A stretch of DNA of 50,196 nt from Pseudoalteromonas sp. S16_S37 (GTDB lineage Bacteria; Pseudomonadota; Gammaproteobacteria; Enterobacterales; Alteromonadaceae), in contig NZ_JAAUWV010000032.1 in assembly GCF_014694405.1 (NCBI RefSeq), forward strand, positions 1 to 50,196. The letters are read 5' to 3'. The stretch's first letter is position 1; every line of letters begins with the position of its first letter. Made by a program: the position numbers and the translations under genes. The notes beneath the pieces were generated by a model. That model did not search any database. It had not been told where the DNA came from and saw only the letters and a list, made by a program, of their open reading frames with translations. This document shows positions 9,611 to 17,629 of the stretch, piece by piece.

Positions 9611-12592
9611 TTAAACGCGAAATTTTAACGTATCACAAAATGCTTCAACATCAGATTGAGCGATAGGCGGACTGTAAAAGTATCCCTGTACCACATAACA
9701 ATTATTTTTTTGCAAAAAGTCGACTTGCTCTCGCGTTTCTACGCCTTCTGCCACCACTTGTAACTGTAGTTTTTGCGCCATGGCAATGATAGCAGCAGTG
9801 ATCTCCATATCGTTTTGATCATCAGGAATATCTTTAACAAACGAGCGGTCAACCTTAAGCATATCTACCGGGAATCGCTTGAGGTAACTTAAAGATGAAT
9901 AACCAGTACCAAAGTCATCAATAGATAACGCAACACCCAGCTTTTTGATTTCATGTAATTGTGCTATTGCCGCCTCTACATCCCCCATCAACATACTTTC
10001 TGTTAGTTCGAGGTGAAGTAAATGTGGTGGCATTTTTGTGCGTTTTAGAACGTCAGCAAGCGTACTTATCAAGCGGTCATCTTTAAATTGCCGTGCGGAT
10101 AAGTTAATAGACATACTCCCCGCTTTTCCAACAGCTTGCAATTGCATAGAGAAGGTACACGCTTCTTCTAACACCCACTCACCCAGCTCTACGATAAGCC
10201 CTGTTGCTTCGGCGATATGGATAAATTTATCGGGAGGAATAAAGCCTTGCTCAGGATGATTCCATCTTATGAGTGCTTCATAGCCAATCACTTCTAGCGA
10301 TTCGCTGTTCACTTGCGGTTGATAATGAAGTTTAAATTGCTGCTCTTTGATGGCAATGCGTAACTCGTTTTCTATATATAAACGTTCATTGGCAGCGGCA
10401 TCTAACTCTTGAGAATAAAAATGGAAGGTGTTGCGCCCTTTTGCCTTTGCCTCATACATTGCTAAATCGGCATGTTTAAGTAGTTGTTCTTCTTCTTGGC
10501 TATCAAACGGTGCCATAGTAATGCCTATACTGGCACTGACAATCACTTCGTTATTACCAAGCTTTATTGGTTTATTGATCGTACGCTGAATGGTATGGGC
10601 AACCTCCATTGCATTGTCTCGACTATCTATGCCACTTAGCAATACAGCAAATTCATCGCCGCCCAAACGTGCTATGGTGTCTTCAGCACGCAAGCGGTTT
10701 TTGAGCCGCTCGGCCACTTCAACCAATAATCTATCACCGGCATCATGACCCAAGGTATCATTAATTCGCTTAAACTCATCTAGGTCAAAATAAAACAACG
10801 CAAAAGCATAGTGACCACGCCCCGCCAAAGCCATTGACTTTCTAAGTTGCATTCTAAAAAAAGTACGATTTGCAAGACCTGTCAAAGTATCAAAGTAAGC
10901 CAACTCCTCCATTTTGCGCTGACTTTCTTTAACAAAGGAGATATCTTGCGCAGAAGCAACATAACTTGAAATCGTACCATCGGCCTCACGAATTGGCGAA
11001 ATGCTCAAACTCACCCAAATAGGTGCCTTGCCAGAGCCTGCCAATATTGTATCGCCACGCCAATAATTTCTGCTTCTTAAGTCAATATCGATATCATCAA
11101 TTAAAATTGCCATATCTGTCGATATAATATCTAGCAAGGGTCTAGCGACAAAGTGCGCTTCGTCAAACCCCGTCATTTCAATCATTTTGGGGTTTACATA
11201 ATCGATTTCAAAGTTGCCATTGGTGATTGCAACGGCCGTACCAGAAAAGGACACTGCTTTAGATAGACGATTTGCTTGCTTTTCGGCCTTTTCTTTTTCA
11301 ACGATGCGTTGATTGAGTCCACTGACCAAGGCTTTTATCTCACTGCTCATTTTATTGACCGTATCATTAAGCAAGCCAATTTCATCATTGCTAACAGGTA
11401 AGTTAGGCGTTTTCCATTGTCCTTTGCCAAACCCACTCACAGCACCGACTAGTGCATTAATTCGACTTAACACCAATTGATATAAAACCTGATGAAGCAA
11501 TAATGCAACAAATGCAGCATACAAAATAAATAGTCCAAAGAATTTTACTTTTAATGCCTCAATCGACGACAAGCTAGAGTCTCTTTTTTTATAGACACCA
11601 AGATACCAACCCAACTTTTTCAACGTGGTCACATTAATAATATGTGCTTGACCACCGCGCTCAAATTCCCCTTGAAACTCAGTTAACTTAGCCTCTAATA
11701 CAGGCCTAAATACTTTACTTAATTCAGGAAAAACCTCTGCAACAGACTGATTAGTATTAAGGCTTTGTATCGTTACTTCACCCGTAGAGGGCGCCGCAAT
11801 AATTTCTCCTTCATCATTAAAGATGACGTAGCCTTGATGCTCATCCGATAGCAAAAGCTGAGATAGCATCTGTTTTACTTCAATGTCGGACCCCGTAAAG
11901 CCAACATACTCATCTTCGTAATAAAGTGGCACCAAGATACTGATCACCCACTTGTTCCAAATAGGATCAAAGTGCACATCTGACCAAAGCGCTTCTCTTG
12001 TTGGGTTTAACTCCTCTCGCAACATAGGTAGAAAGTGAGAGTTAAAAAGTGCTTGCCTAGAGTCATTATTAATCAATACATTAGGTGGAGCTACACGAAC
12101 AAAACCTGATTGAGTATTAATATAAAAATTAAAAAAATCTTGTAACAGTGAGGGAGCAATCACATTCCATAGTGCTTCAGATTGGCGAAAGATTTGCTGA
12201 TATTTATCACTCAATTCACTCGCAGCAAACTGTGCTGCAGACAAACCATTGCTGGCCGTACTTTGGAAAACTCCGTCACGGTATTGGATATCAGCAGGTT
12301 GCGCTGCGGAGATATTGTTCGCTTGATACCATAATTCTTTTGCAACAATTGCATTGGCTTGTTCGGCTAAATTCGACTTGTGTTCTAAGAATTGATTAAA
12401 CTGTTTAACAGTTTGATTACTATAGCGTTTTAGTTGGGCATATTCTTCATGGATTAACTGTCTTTCTTCAGATTTAAGCATTAATGCCGCAGCAAAAATA
12501 CCCGCGATCAAACACACCGCAGAAATCAGCACAGATAACTTAACACTGAGCGAGTGTATTCCAAAACGTGAAGGGGGTCGGCGATTGACCAC
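9611..12592 (-). CDS. Two-TM sensor with PAS, GGDEF and EAL domains
   Basis: Membrane c-di-GMP signalling enzyme of 993 residues. Order from the chosen start: a membrane segment (about 17-39), a large periplasmic sensor region of dCACHE/PDC type (about 45-345), a second membrane segment (about 355-375), a HAMP-like linker, PAS (about 440-560, with PAC), GGDEF (about 570-725, RLGGDEFAVL intact), and EAL (about 740-990, YEALIRWNHP and DDFGTGYSSLSYLKRFP intact). Both catalytic signatures are intact, so it may act as diguanylate cyclase, phosphodiesterase or both. The GTG at 12590-12592 is chosen because AAGG lies upstream; an ATG 23 codons earlier is possible. The ligand is unknown. Confidence 0.9.
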   Translation of the reverse strand: MVNRRPPSRFGIHSLSVKLSVLISAVCLIAGIFAAALMLKSEERQLIHEEYAQLKRYSNQTVKQFNQFLEHKSNLAEQANAIVAKELWYQANNISAAQPADIQYRDGVFQSTASNGLSAAQFAASELSDKYQQIFRQSEALWNVIAPSLLQDFFNFYINTQSGFVRVAPPNVLINNDSRQALFNSHFLPMLREELNPTREALWSDVHFDPIWNKWVISILVPLYYEDEYVGFTGSDIEVKQMLSQLLLSDEHQGYVIFNDEGEIIAAPSTGEVTIQSLNTNQSVAEVFPELSKVFRPVLEAKLTEFQGEFERGGQAHIINVTTLKKLGWYLGVYKKRDSSLSSIEALKVKFFGLFILYAAFVALLLHQVLYQLVLSRINALVGAVSGFGKGQWKTPNLPVSNDEIGLLNDTVNKMSSEIKALVSGLNQRIVEKEKAEKQANRLSKAVSFSGTAVAITNGNFEIDYVNPKMIEMTGFDEAHFVARPLLDIISTDMAILIDDIDIDLRSRNYWRGDTILAGSGKAPIWVSLSISPIREADGTISSYVASAQDISFVKESQRKMEELAYFDTLTGLANRTFFRMQLRKSMALAGRGHYAFALFYFDLDEFKRINDTLGHDAGDRLLVEVAERLKNRLRAEDTIARLGGDEFAVLLSGIDSRDNAMEVAHTIQRTINKPIKLGNNEVIVSASIGITMAPFDSQEEEQLLKHADLAMYEAKAKGRNTFHFYSQELDAAANERLYIENELRIAIKEQQFKLHYQPQVNSESLEVIGYEALIRWNHPEQGFIPPDKFIHIAEATGLIVELGEWVLEEACTFSMQLQAVGKAGSMSINLSARQFKDDRLISTLADVLKRTKMPPHLLHLELTESMLMGDVEAAIAQLHEIKKLGVALSIDDFGTGYSSLSYLKRFPVDMLKVDRSFVKDIPDDQNDMEITAAIIAMAQKLQLQVVAEGVETREQVDFLQKNNCYVVQGYFYSPPIAQSDVEAFCDTLKFRV

Positions 12593-12791
12593 AGCTAAAC
12601 CCTTATAATTAATTGTTATTTTTATACTTAGTCGAGCAAATATAACAGATACACAAGGCATACGCCAAGCTTGACGTATTAGCCCTTTGTTAAAACAACG
12701 TAATCCTTAAACTTTTACAAAACTAAAGCTTGTAGAACAGATTTAAAGTGTGCTAATAATGTATCCAGAATTTTATTTTATCATCTTATTT

Positions 12792-12848
12792 ATGAATTTA
12801 ATTGTTACTCGCACTTACGTATTTTTCTTTTTTAGCTTCTTTGATTGA
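12792..12848 (+). CDS. pheL: pheA leader peptide (phenylalanine attenuator)
   Basis: A 19-codon reading frame encodes MNLIVTRTYVFFFFSFFD, in which six of the last eight residues are phenylalanine. Its UGA stop (12846-12848) directly abuts the antiterminator arm that begins at 12849. A leader peptide rich in the end-product amino acid, followed by mutually exclusive hairpins and then pheA, is the classic attenuation layout of E. coli pheA. A ribosome stalled at Phe codons leaves 12849-12858 free to form the antiterminator; a ribosome reaching the stop masks it. No strong Shine-Dalgarno sequence is visible before the ATG, the one weak point. Confidence 0.85.
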   Translation: MNLIVTRTYVFFFFSFFD

Positions 12849-12894
12849 GGAGGCTTATTTGTTTGCGCGTAACACCAACAAATTATAAGCCTCC
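12849..12894 (+). promoter_or_regulatory. Antiterminator stem of the pheA attenuator
   Basis: GGAGGCTTAT (12849-12858) is the perfect 10-base complement of ATAAGCCTCC (12885-12894). The right arm overlaps the left arm of the terminator, so the two structures exclude each other. The left arm starts immediately after the leader peptide stop codon. Confidence 0.82.
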
Positions 12895-12914
12895 CAACTG
12901 GGAGGTTTTTTTTT
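12890..12914 (+). terminator. Attenuator terminator upstream of pheA
   Basis: CCTCCC (12890-12895), a 4-nt loop and GGGAGG (12900-12905) are followed by nine T (12906-12914). This is a strong Rho-independent terminator only about 20 nt before the pheA start, as expected of an attenuator. Confidence 0.9.
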
Positions 12915-12934
12915 GCCAATGGGAATGAGGACCT

Positions 12935-14089
12935 ATGACTGAAGATACATTAAACGCTCTACGAAGCGATATAAACGAGATTGACTCTGAGCTACTAATA
13001 CTGCTGGCAAAACGTCGGCGTATAAGTTATAGCGTTTTAGAATATAAAATTGCCAATAAAAAACCGATTCGAGACGAGCGTCGCGAGCAAGCTTTACTTG
13101 AAAAGCTGATCAGTTATGGCAAATCATTAGGGCTTGATGCGTACTATATCAACAATGTATTTCAAACCATTCTTGAAGACTCGGTACTTAACCAACAGGC
13201 ACTCCTGCAAAAAAGCCTAAACCCAGATGCCGTTGGAGACACTCATCGTGTCGCTTATTTAGGTGGGCCTGGCTCATATAGTCAGCTAGCATGTCACAAG
13301 TATTTTAGCCGCAGACCTGGCAAGCTAGTTGAAAACGGTTGTCAAAGCTTTGAGCAGATCACCGAAAAAGTTGAAAAAGGCCAAGCTGATTATGGTTTAC
13401 TACCGATTGAAAACACCAGCTCAGGTAGTATCAACGAAGTTTTTGACCTTTTGCAGCATGCCCAAGTTTCAATCGTTGGCGAAGTTACGCATACGGTGGA
13501 ACACTGTTTGTTGGCTACACCTGACACCCAACTCAAAGATGTACAAAAAATATTCGCGCATCCTCAGCCTTTTGCCCAATGTAGTAAGTTTGTACAGGGT
13601 TTAGGGGATGTATTACACGAAACCTGTGACTCTACATCAAGTGCCTTGCAAAGTGCTTTCAATACACCTAACAGTGCTGCAATTGGTTCAGCTCAAGCGG
13701 GCAAAGACGTAGGATTGGAAGTGATCAAAACAGGGCTTGCTAATCAAGCAGAAAACCACAGCCGCTTTATTGTCGTGGCCCGCAAAGCACTGCAAGTTTC
13801 AACTCAGATCCCCACAAAAACCAGCCTAATAATGGCGACTAAACAACAAGTTGGTTCGTTAGCTGATGCATTGATGGTGTTTAAGCAACACAACATTAAT
13901 ATGGTCAAACTCGAGTCGCGCCCCGTTCCAGGAAACCCCTGGGAGGAAGTGTTCTATGTTGACTTGGTAGCCAACACGGCTGAGTCACACGTACAAAAAG
14001 CATTAGAAGAGTTAAAGGATCATACTCAGTATATCCGTATTTTGGGATGTTACCAGAGTGAATCTATGCAAGCAGTTGAGGTGATGTAA
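12935..14089 (+). CDS. pheA: Bifunctional chorismate mutase/prephenate dehydratase
   Basis: Converts chorismate to prephenate and then to phenylpyruvate in phenylalanine synthesis. Its 384 residues comprise an AroQ chorismate mutase domain (about 1-90, with IDSELLILLAKRRRISYSV), a prephenate dehydratase domain (about 105-285, with GGPGSYSQLA and the NHSRFIVV block that carries the catalytic Thr/Ser-Arg-Phe motif), and a C-terminal ACT domain with KLESRPVPGNPWEE, the phenylalanine-binding ESRP motif. The ATG at 12935 follows GAGGA. Expression is controlled by the attenuator immediately upstream, and the enzyme is probably also feedback-inhibited by Phe. It converges with tyrA. Confidence 0.96.
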   Translation: MTEDTLNALRSDINEIDSELLILLAKRRRISYSVLEYKIANKKPIRDERREQALLEKLISYGKSLGLDAYYINNVFQTILEDSVLNQQALLQKSLNPDAVGDTHRVAYLGGPGSYSQLACHKYFSRRPGKLVENGCQSFEQITEKVEKGQADYGLLPIENTSSGSINEVFDLLQHAQVSIVGEVTHTVEHCLLATPDTQLKDVQKIFAHPQPFAQCSKFVQGLGDVLHETCDSTSSALQSAFNTPNSAAIGSAQAGKDVGLEVIKTGLANQAENHSRFIVVARKALQVSTQIPTKTSLIMATKQQVGSLADALMVFKQHNINMVKLESRPVPGNPWEEVFYVDLVANTAESHVQKALEELKDHTQYIRILGCYQSESMQAVEVM

Positions 14090-14104
14090 CAATTACAACT
14101 GATT

Positions 14105-14131
14105 GGGCCAAGAGAAGATTTCCCTTGGCCC
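14105..14131. terminator. Hairpin between convergent pheA and tyrA
   Basis: An 8-bp GC-rich inverted repeat (GGGCCAAG 14105-14112 with CTTGGCCC 14124-14131) sits in the 53-bp gap between the two stop codons. It lacks a clear U tract on either side, so terminator function is plausible but unproven. Confidence 0.45.
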
Positions 14132-14142
14132 GATACTATTAG

Positions 14143-15264
14143 TTAATCCAGCACTTTGGCGTCATTGGCTTTGTTTAACAAACCACGGCTTTGGCTTAAA
14201 AATTGTGCTGCGCTATCTGAGAAATACTGTTTAGCTTGAGTAAAGGCATCTATTAGTGCTTCTTTATCACCCCTTTGCAGCTTTTCTAAGGTACTGGCAA
14301 ATGTGTCTTGGTAACTCGCCAACAACCCTTCTACATCATCAAATTGCGCCAACATAATATCAGAATATAGCTCTGGTGATTGTGCAAACAGACGACCAAC
14401 CATCATCAGTTCCAACTGATAAATAGGAGATGAGCAACTTCTTAGCTCCTCCAGTGTGTGGCATTGTTTTGATAAAAATTGCCCATATACAAACGTCGTC
14501 AAGTGGCGCATCACCTGAATAATTTGCATCGCTTGGTCATGCTTTTTGGCATCAATTTCCACCAGTTGGCTGCCCCAAATATTGAGTTGTTGTAGTAACC
14601 CCTCACACTCTTGATGCATACGGCCATGACAAACCACAATGGTTTGTTTTACCCAATGAGAAATATCGGGGCCAAACATAGGGTGCAGACCCACAACGGG
14701 GCCACTATGTTTCTCTAACAGCACTTTCAACGGTTTTTGCTTTACCGACGTAATGTCAGCCAACACACAGTCTTGTGGTAATTCAGGTAAGCTATTGACT
14801 ACGCTTTCAATGGCATTAATTGGCACGCTGATCATCACTAATTTAGCATCTGATAACAGCGATTGTGCTTGAGACTGTTGTGCCTTATCTAAAATTCGCA
14901 CTTCATACCCTGAGCGCTCAAATTGTTTTGCAAAAAGCTGGCCCATGGCCCCTTCACCACCAACAATAACCACAGGTGATAATGATGGTGCAGCACACGC
15001 AAGTTTTCCTTGTTGATTCTCGTAGGCTTCTCGCATCATACGCCTAAGAATATCTTCCACTAAATCTGGATTAACACTTAATTTTTGCGCTTGCTCACGT
15101 CTTGACGCAATCAATTGCGCTTCACGCTCAGGCGCATGCAATGGCGCACCTGTTTGTTGTTTGATAATACCCACTTGTTCGGTTAGTGCGCGGCGCTTAG
15201 CCAACAAGTTAACTAACTCGGTATCGCATGCATCGATGCCTTGTCTTAGTTCGTTTAAATCCAT
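14143..15264 (-). CDS. tyrA: Bifunctional chorismate mutase/prephenate dehydrogenase
   Basis: Converts chorismate to prephenate and oxidises it to 4-hydroxyphenylpyruvate with NAD in tyrosine synthesis. From the ATG at 15262-15264 (GGCGAG 4 nt upstream) the protein has 373 residues. The N-terminal AroQ mutase domain (about 1-88) has ELVNLLAKRRALTEQVG. It is followed by a dehydrogenase domain that opens with the dinucleotide-binding VVIVGGEGAMGQLFAKQF and includes GLHPMFGPD. An alternative ATG four codons earlier lacks a ribosome binding site. The gene faces pheA tail to tail, a conserved arrangement beside the rpsP-rplS operon. Confidence 0.95.
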   Translation of the reverse strand: MDLNELRQGIDACDTELVNLLAKRRALTEQVGIIKQQTGAPLHAPEREAQLIASRREQAQKLSVNPDLVEDILRRMMREAYENQQGKLACAAPSLSPVVIVGGEGAMGQLFAKQFERSGYEVRILDKAQQSQAQSLLSDAKLVMISVPINAIESVVNSLPELPQDCVLADITSVKQKPLKVLLEKHSGPVVGLHPMFGPDISHWVKQTIVVCHGRMHQECEGLLQQLNIWGSQLVEIDAKKHDQAMQIIQVMRHLTTFVYGQFLSKQCHTLEELRSCSSPIYQLELMMVGRLFAQSPELYSDIMLAQFDDVEGLLASYQDTFASTLEKLQRGDKEALIDAFTQAKQYFSDSAAQFLSQSRGLLNKANDAKVLD

Positions 15265-15396
15265 TATGCTCGCCATTAGGTGTAAAGCAAAAATTACAGC
15301 AGTAAAAAATATGATACAGACAGTCTATCAAGATAGCTAAAATGAAGAAAGTGAAATGCGGTTATATGTTAGTTGAAATTTATGTGTTTACAAACC

Positions 15397-15427
15397 AAAA
15401 CAGGCCACTCAAAGAGTGGCCTGTTTT
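15397..15427. terminator. Terminator of the rpsP-rimM-trmD-rplS operon
   Basis: A perfect 14-bp stem (15397-15410 with 15414-15427) with a 3-nt loop ends in TTTT on the minus strand and in seven T on the plus strand. It lies just after the rplS stop and can also block transcription in the opposite direction. Confidence 0.88.
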
Positions 15428-15449
15428 TTTAGCGTGGTAAACGCGCGTA

Positions 15450-15809
15450 TTAGTTAAGTTTCTCTTTAATACGTGCTGATTTACCTGAACGCTCGCGCAA
15501 GTAGTAAAGCTTAGCACGGCGAACTGCACCGCGACGCTTAACTGCAATGCTGCTGATTAGAGGGCTGTGCGTTTGGAATACACGTTCAACACCTTCACCG
15601 CTCGAGATTTTACGAACTGTGAAAGCTGAGTGTAGACCACGATTACGCTTAGCGATTACAACACCTTCAAAGGCCTGTAGACGCTCTTTTTCGCCTTCTT
15701 TTACACGTACCTGAACAACAACTGTGTCACCAGCGCCGAATGCAGGTATGTCTTGCTTAAGCTGTTCTGCTTCAAGCTCTTTAATAATATTTTGGTTTAC
15801 TTTTGCCAT
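15450..15809 (-). CDS. rplS: 50S ribosomal protein L19
   Basis: Structural protein of the large subunit at the 30S-50S interface. The 119-residue protein starts [19 protein letters not shown] and contains the family block [23 protein letters not shown]. The ATG at 15807-15809 is preceded by GAGAAA; a longer frame four codons upstream does not match the family start. It is the last gene of the operon rpsP-rimM-trmD-rplS and is followed by a strong terminator. Confidence 0.97.
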   Translation of the reverse strand: MAKVNQNIIKELEAEQLKQDIPAFGAGDTVVVQVRVKEGEKERLQAFEGVVIAKRNRGLHSAFTVRKISSGEGVERVFQTHSPLISSIAVKRRGAVRRAKLYYLRERSGKSARIKEKLN

Positions 15810-15842
15810 TTTATTTCTCACATTCCTAGGTGTAACTGTCTT

Positions 15843-16610
15843 CTAGCCACAAGCTTTTTGGTACTCGTGCTGAAACTCAGCGAGTAGTGTCGCTTGCTCC
15901 TCAGTCAGAGCTAGGTTACGCAACAAGTCTGGACGTCGTAACCAAGTTCTGCCTAACGACTGCTTAGTGCGCCATTTGGCTATCTCTTGGTGGTTACCGC
16001 TGAGTAATACAGCAGGTACCTTTTTGCCATCCAATGTTTCTGGCCGAGTATAGTGAGGGCAATCTAACAAGCCATCCGAAAATGAGTCTTGCTCCGCAGA
16101 TTGATTATGACCTAACACCCCTGGCACTAATCGCGCTACTGCATCGATTAATGTCATGGCTGGTAGTTCACCACCGCTGAGGATAAAATCACCAATGGAC
16201 CATTCTTCATCTACATAAGACTCAATGATCCGCTCGTCTATACCTTCATAGCGACCAGCTACTAAAATCAATTTTTCAGACTTGGCCAATTCAGCCGCGC
16301 CTTGTTGATCTAGTTTTCGCCCTTGAGGGGACATATAAATTACTTTAGCGCCTTCTCCTGCCGCCGCTTTGGCTGCAAGTATTGCTTGCTGTAATGGCTG
16401 TACCATCATCAGCATGCCAGGACCACCACCGTAAGGTCTGTCATCCACTGTTCTATGCTTATCAGTGGCATAGTCTCGTGGATTCCAGCAGTTAAAATCG
16501 ATTAAACCGTTTTTAACCGCACGGCCTGTAACGCCTTGTTGGGTTATTGCATCAAACATTTCAGGAAAGAGTGAAATCACTCCAACCCACAATGGTTTTT
16601 GCTGGCTCAT
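15843..16610 (-). CDS. trmD: tRNA (guanine-N1)-methyltransferase TrmD
   Basis: Methylates G37 in tRNAs with a G36-G37 sequence, using S-adenosylmethionine, to prevent frameshifting. The 255-residue protein has a SPOUT trefoil-knot domain: [43 protein letters not shown] and [15 protein letters not shown]. The ATG at 16608-16610 overlaps the rimM stop as TAATG, indicating translational coupling; the in-frame start six codons upstream lies within rimM and is not supported. Confidence 0.97.
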   Translation of the reverse strand: MSQQKPLWVGVISLFPEMFDAITQQGVTGRAVKNGLIDFNCWNPRDYATDKHRTVDDRPYGGGPGMLMMVQPLQQAILAAKAAAGEGAKVIYMSPQGRKLDQQGAAELAKSEKLILVAGRYEGIDERIIESYVDEEWSIGDFILSGGELPAMTLIDAVARLVPGVLGHNQSAEQDSFSDGLLDCPHYTRPETLDGKKVPAVLLSGNHQEIAKWRTKQSLGRTWLRRPDLLRNLALTEEQATLLAEFQHEYQKACG

Positions 16611-17143
16611 TAAAAGCTTGGATCCCAATCAACAACAATTTGTTTTTCTTCGTGTTTTACTTCTTTAATAACCGAATCAGTTAAAAAAGGAATCAAACGC
16701 TCAGATTGACCAAATGCATCTTTTTTGTTTGCTTTCACAACCAAAACGTCATTTGACCCTGTCTCCATCAAGTCATCAACTTGCCCTAAGTCATAACCTT
16801 TATCGGTTACAACAGACATGCCGATGAGATCTCGCCAATAGAACTCCCCTTCAGGAAGCTCTGGCAGTTGCGCAGAATCTACTGAAATTTCCGCATTGGT
16901 GAATACCATTGCTTGATCTCTGTCGTTTACTTGCGCGAACTTGGCGATAAAGCCCTTGTTGTGGCGACGCCAGTCGCTTACTTCAAGGGTTTGCCATTTA
17001 CCTTGTTGCCCTATCAACCATGGGCTGAAATCGAAGATCCCTTGGGGATCATCAGTAAATGAATGCACCTTAAGCCAGCCCTTAATACCATAAGGGGCAC
17101 CAAGCTTACCTACTACAATAATCGAGGTGTTTTCTTGACTCAT
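16610..17143 (-). CDS. rimM: Ribosome maturation factor RimM
   Basis: Assembly factor for the 30S head that binds S19. The 177-residue protein has an N-terminal RimM barrel ([22 protein letters not shown]) and a C-terminal PRC-barrel-like part ([24 protein letters not shown], then [13 protein letters not shown]). It starts 17 nt after rpsP and overlaps trmD by one base in a TAATG arrangement, as expected for this operon. Confidence 0.97.
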   Translation of the reverse strand: MSQENTSIIVVGKLGAPYGIKGWLKVHSFTDDPQGIFDFSPWLIGQQGKWQTLEVSDWRRHNKGFIAKFAQVNDRDQAMVFTNAEISVDSAQLPELPEGEFYWRDLIGMSVVTDKGYDLGQVDDLMETGSNDVLVVKANKKDAFGQSERLIPFLTDSVIKEVKHEEKQIVVDWDPSF

Positions 17144-17160
17144 GGTTACACTTACGCCTA

Positions 17161-17409
17161 TTAAGCCGCTTTACGAGCGTCTTTAACTAACTTAGCTACA
17201 CGATCAGAAAGACCTGCACCTTGACCTACCCAGTGATCAACACGGGCAAGGTCTAGACGAAGTTTTTCTTCTTGACCAGCAGCGATAGGGTTAAAGAAAC
17301 CTACTTTCTCGATGAAACGACCGTCACGCGAGAAACGGCTATCCGCAACCACAATTTGATAGAAAGGACGCTTCTTAGCGCCACCACGTTGCAAACGAAT
17401 AGTTACCAT
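17161..17409 (-). CDS. rpsP: 30S ribosomal protein S16
   Basis: Small-subunit assembly protein of 82 residues, the normal length. It starts [20 protein letters not shown] and contains [21 protein letters not shown]. It is the first gene of the rpsP-rimM-trmD-rplS operon; a promoter candidate and a small 5'-leader hairpin lie upstream at 17453-17505. Confidence 0.98.
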   Translation of the reverse strand: MVTIRLQRGGAKKRPFYQIVVADSRFSRDGRFIEKVGFFNPIAAGQEEKLRLDLARVDHWVGQGAGLSDRVAKLVKDARKAA

Positions 17410-17477
17410 ACCGTCCTCTAAATAGATTGACTGTTTTCATTAATAAGATTTACTTCCCACTATTGGGAAGCTGGGGA

Positions 17478-17505
17478 ATTGTACGAGTTTTTTTCAACAA
17501 TGCAA
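17478..17505 (-). promoter_or_regulatory. Candidate promoter of the rpsP operon
   Basis: On the minus strand TTGCAT (17500-17505) and TACAAT (17478-17483) are separated by 16 bp. The predicted start near 17471 would place a 7-bp hairpin (CTTCCCA 17453-17459 with TGGGAAG 17464-17470) at the very 5' end of the mRNA. Confidence 0.45.
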
Positions 17506-17592
17506 GTAAGAATTGACTTTTCTGCCGTTGTCAGCGTTATTGGGCCCATATTGACCTCTGCGTACACTAAACAAGCACAAAAAATGCGGTAG

Positions 17593-17619
17593 GAGCGCCT
17601 CATTGTAACAGAGACGCTC
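17593..17619 (-). terminator. Imperfect hairpin after the haem receptor gene
   Basis: GAGCGCCTC (17593-17601) pairs with GAGACGCTC (17611-17619) except for one mismatch. On the minus strand it follows the receptor stop codon by about 10 nt, with a T run some 10 nt further on. It is a probable 3'-end structure rather than a textbook terminator. Confidence 0.4.
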
Positions 17620-17629
17620 GCAAATGAGT

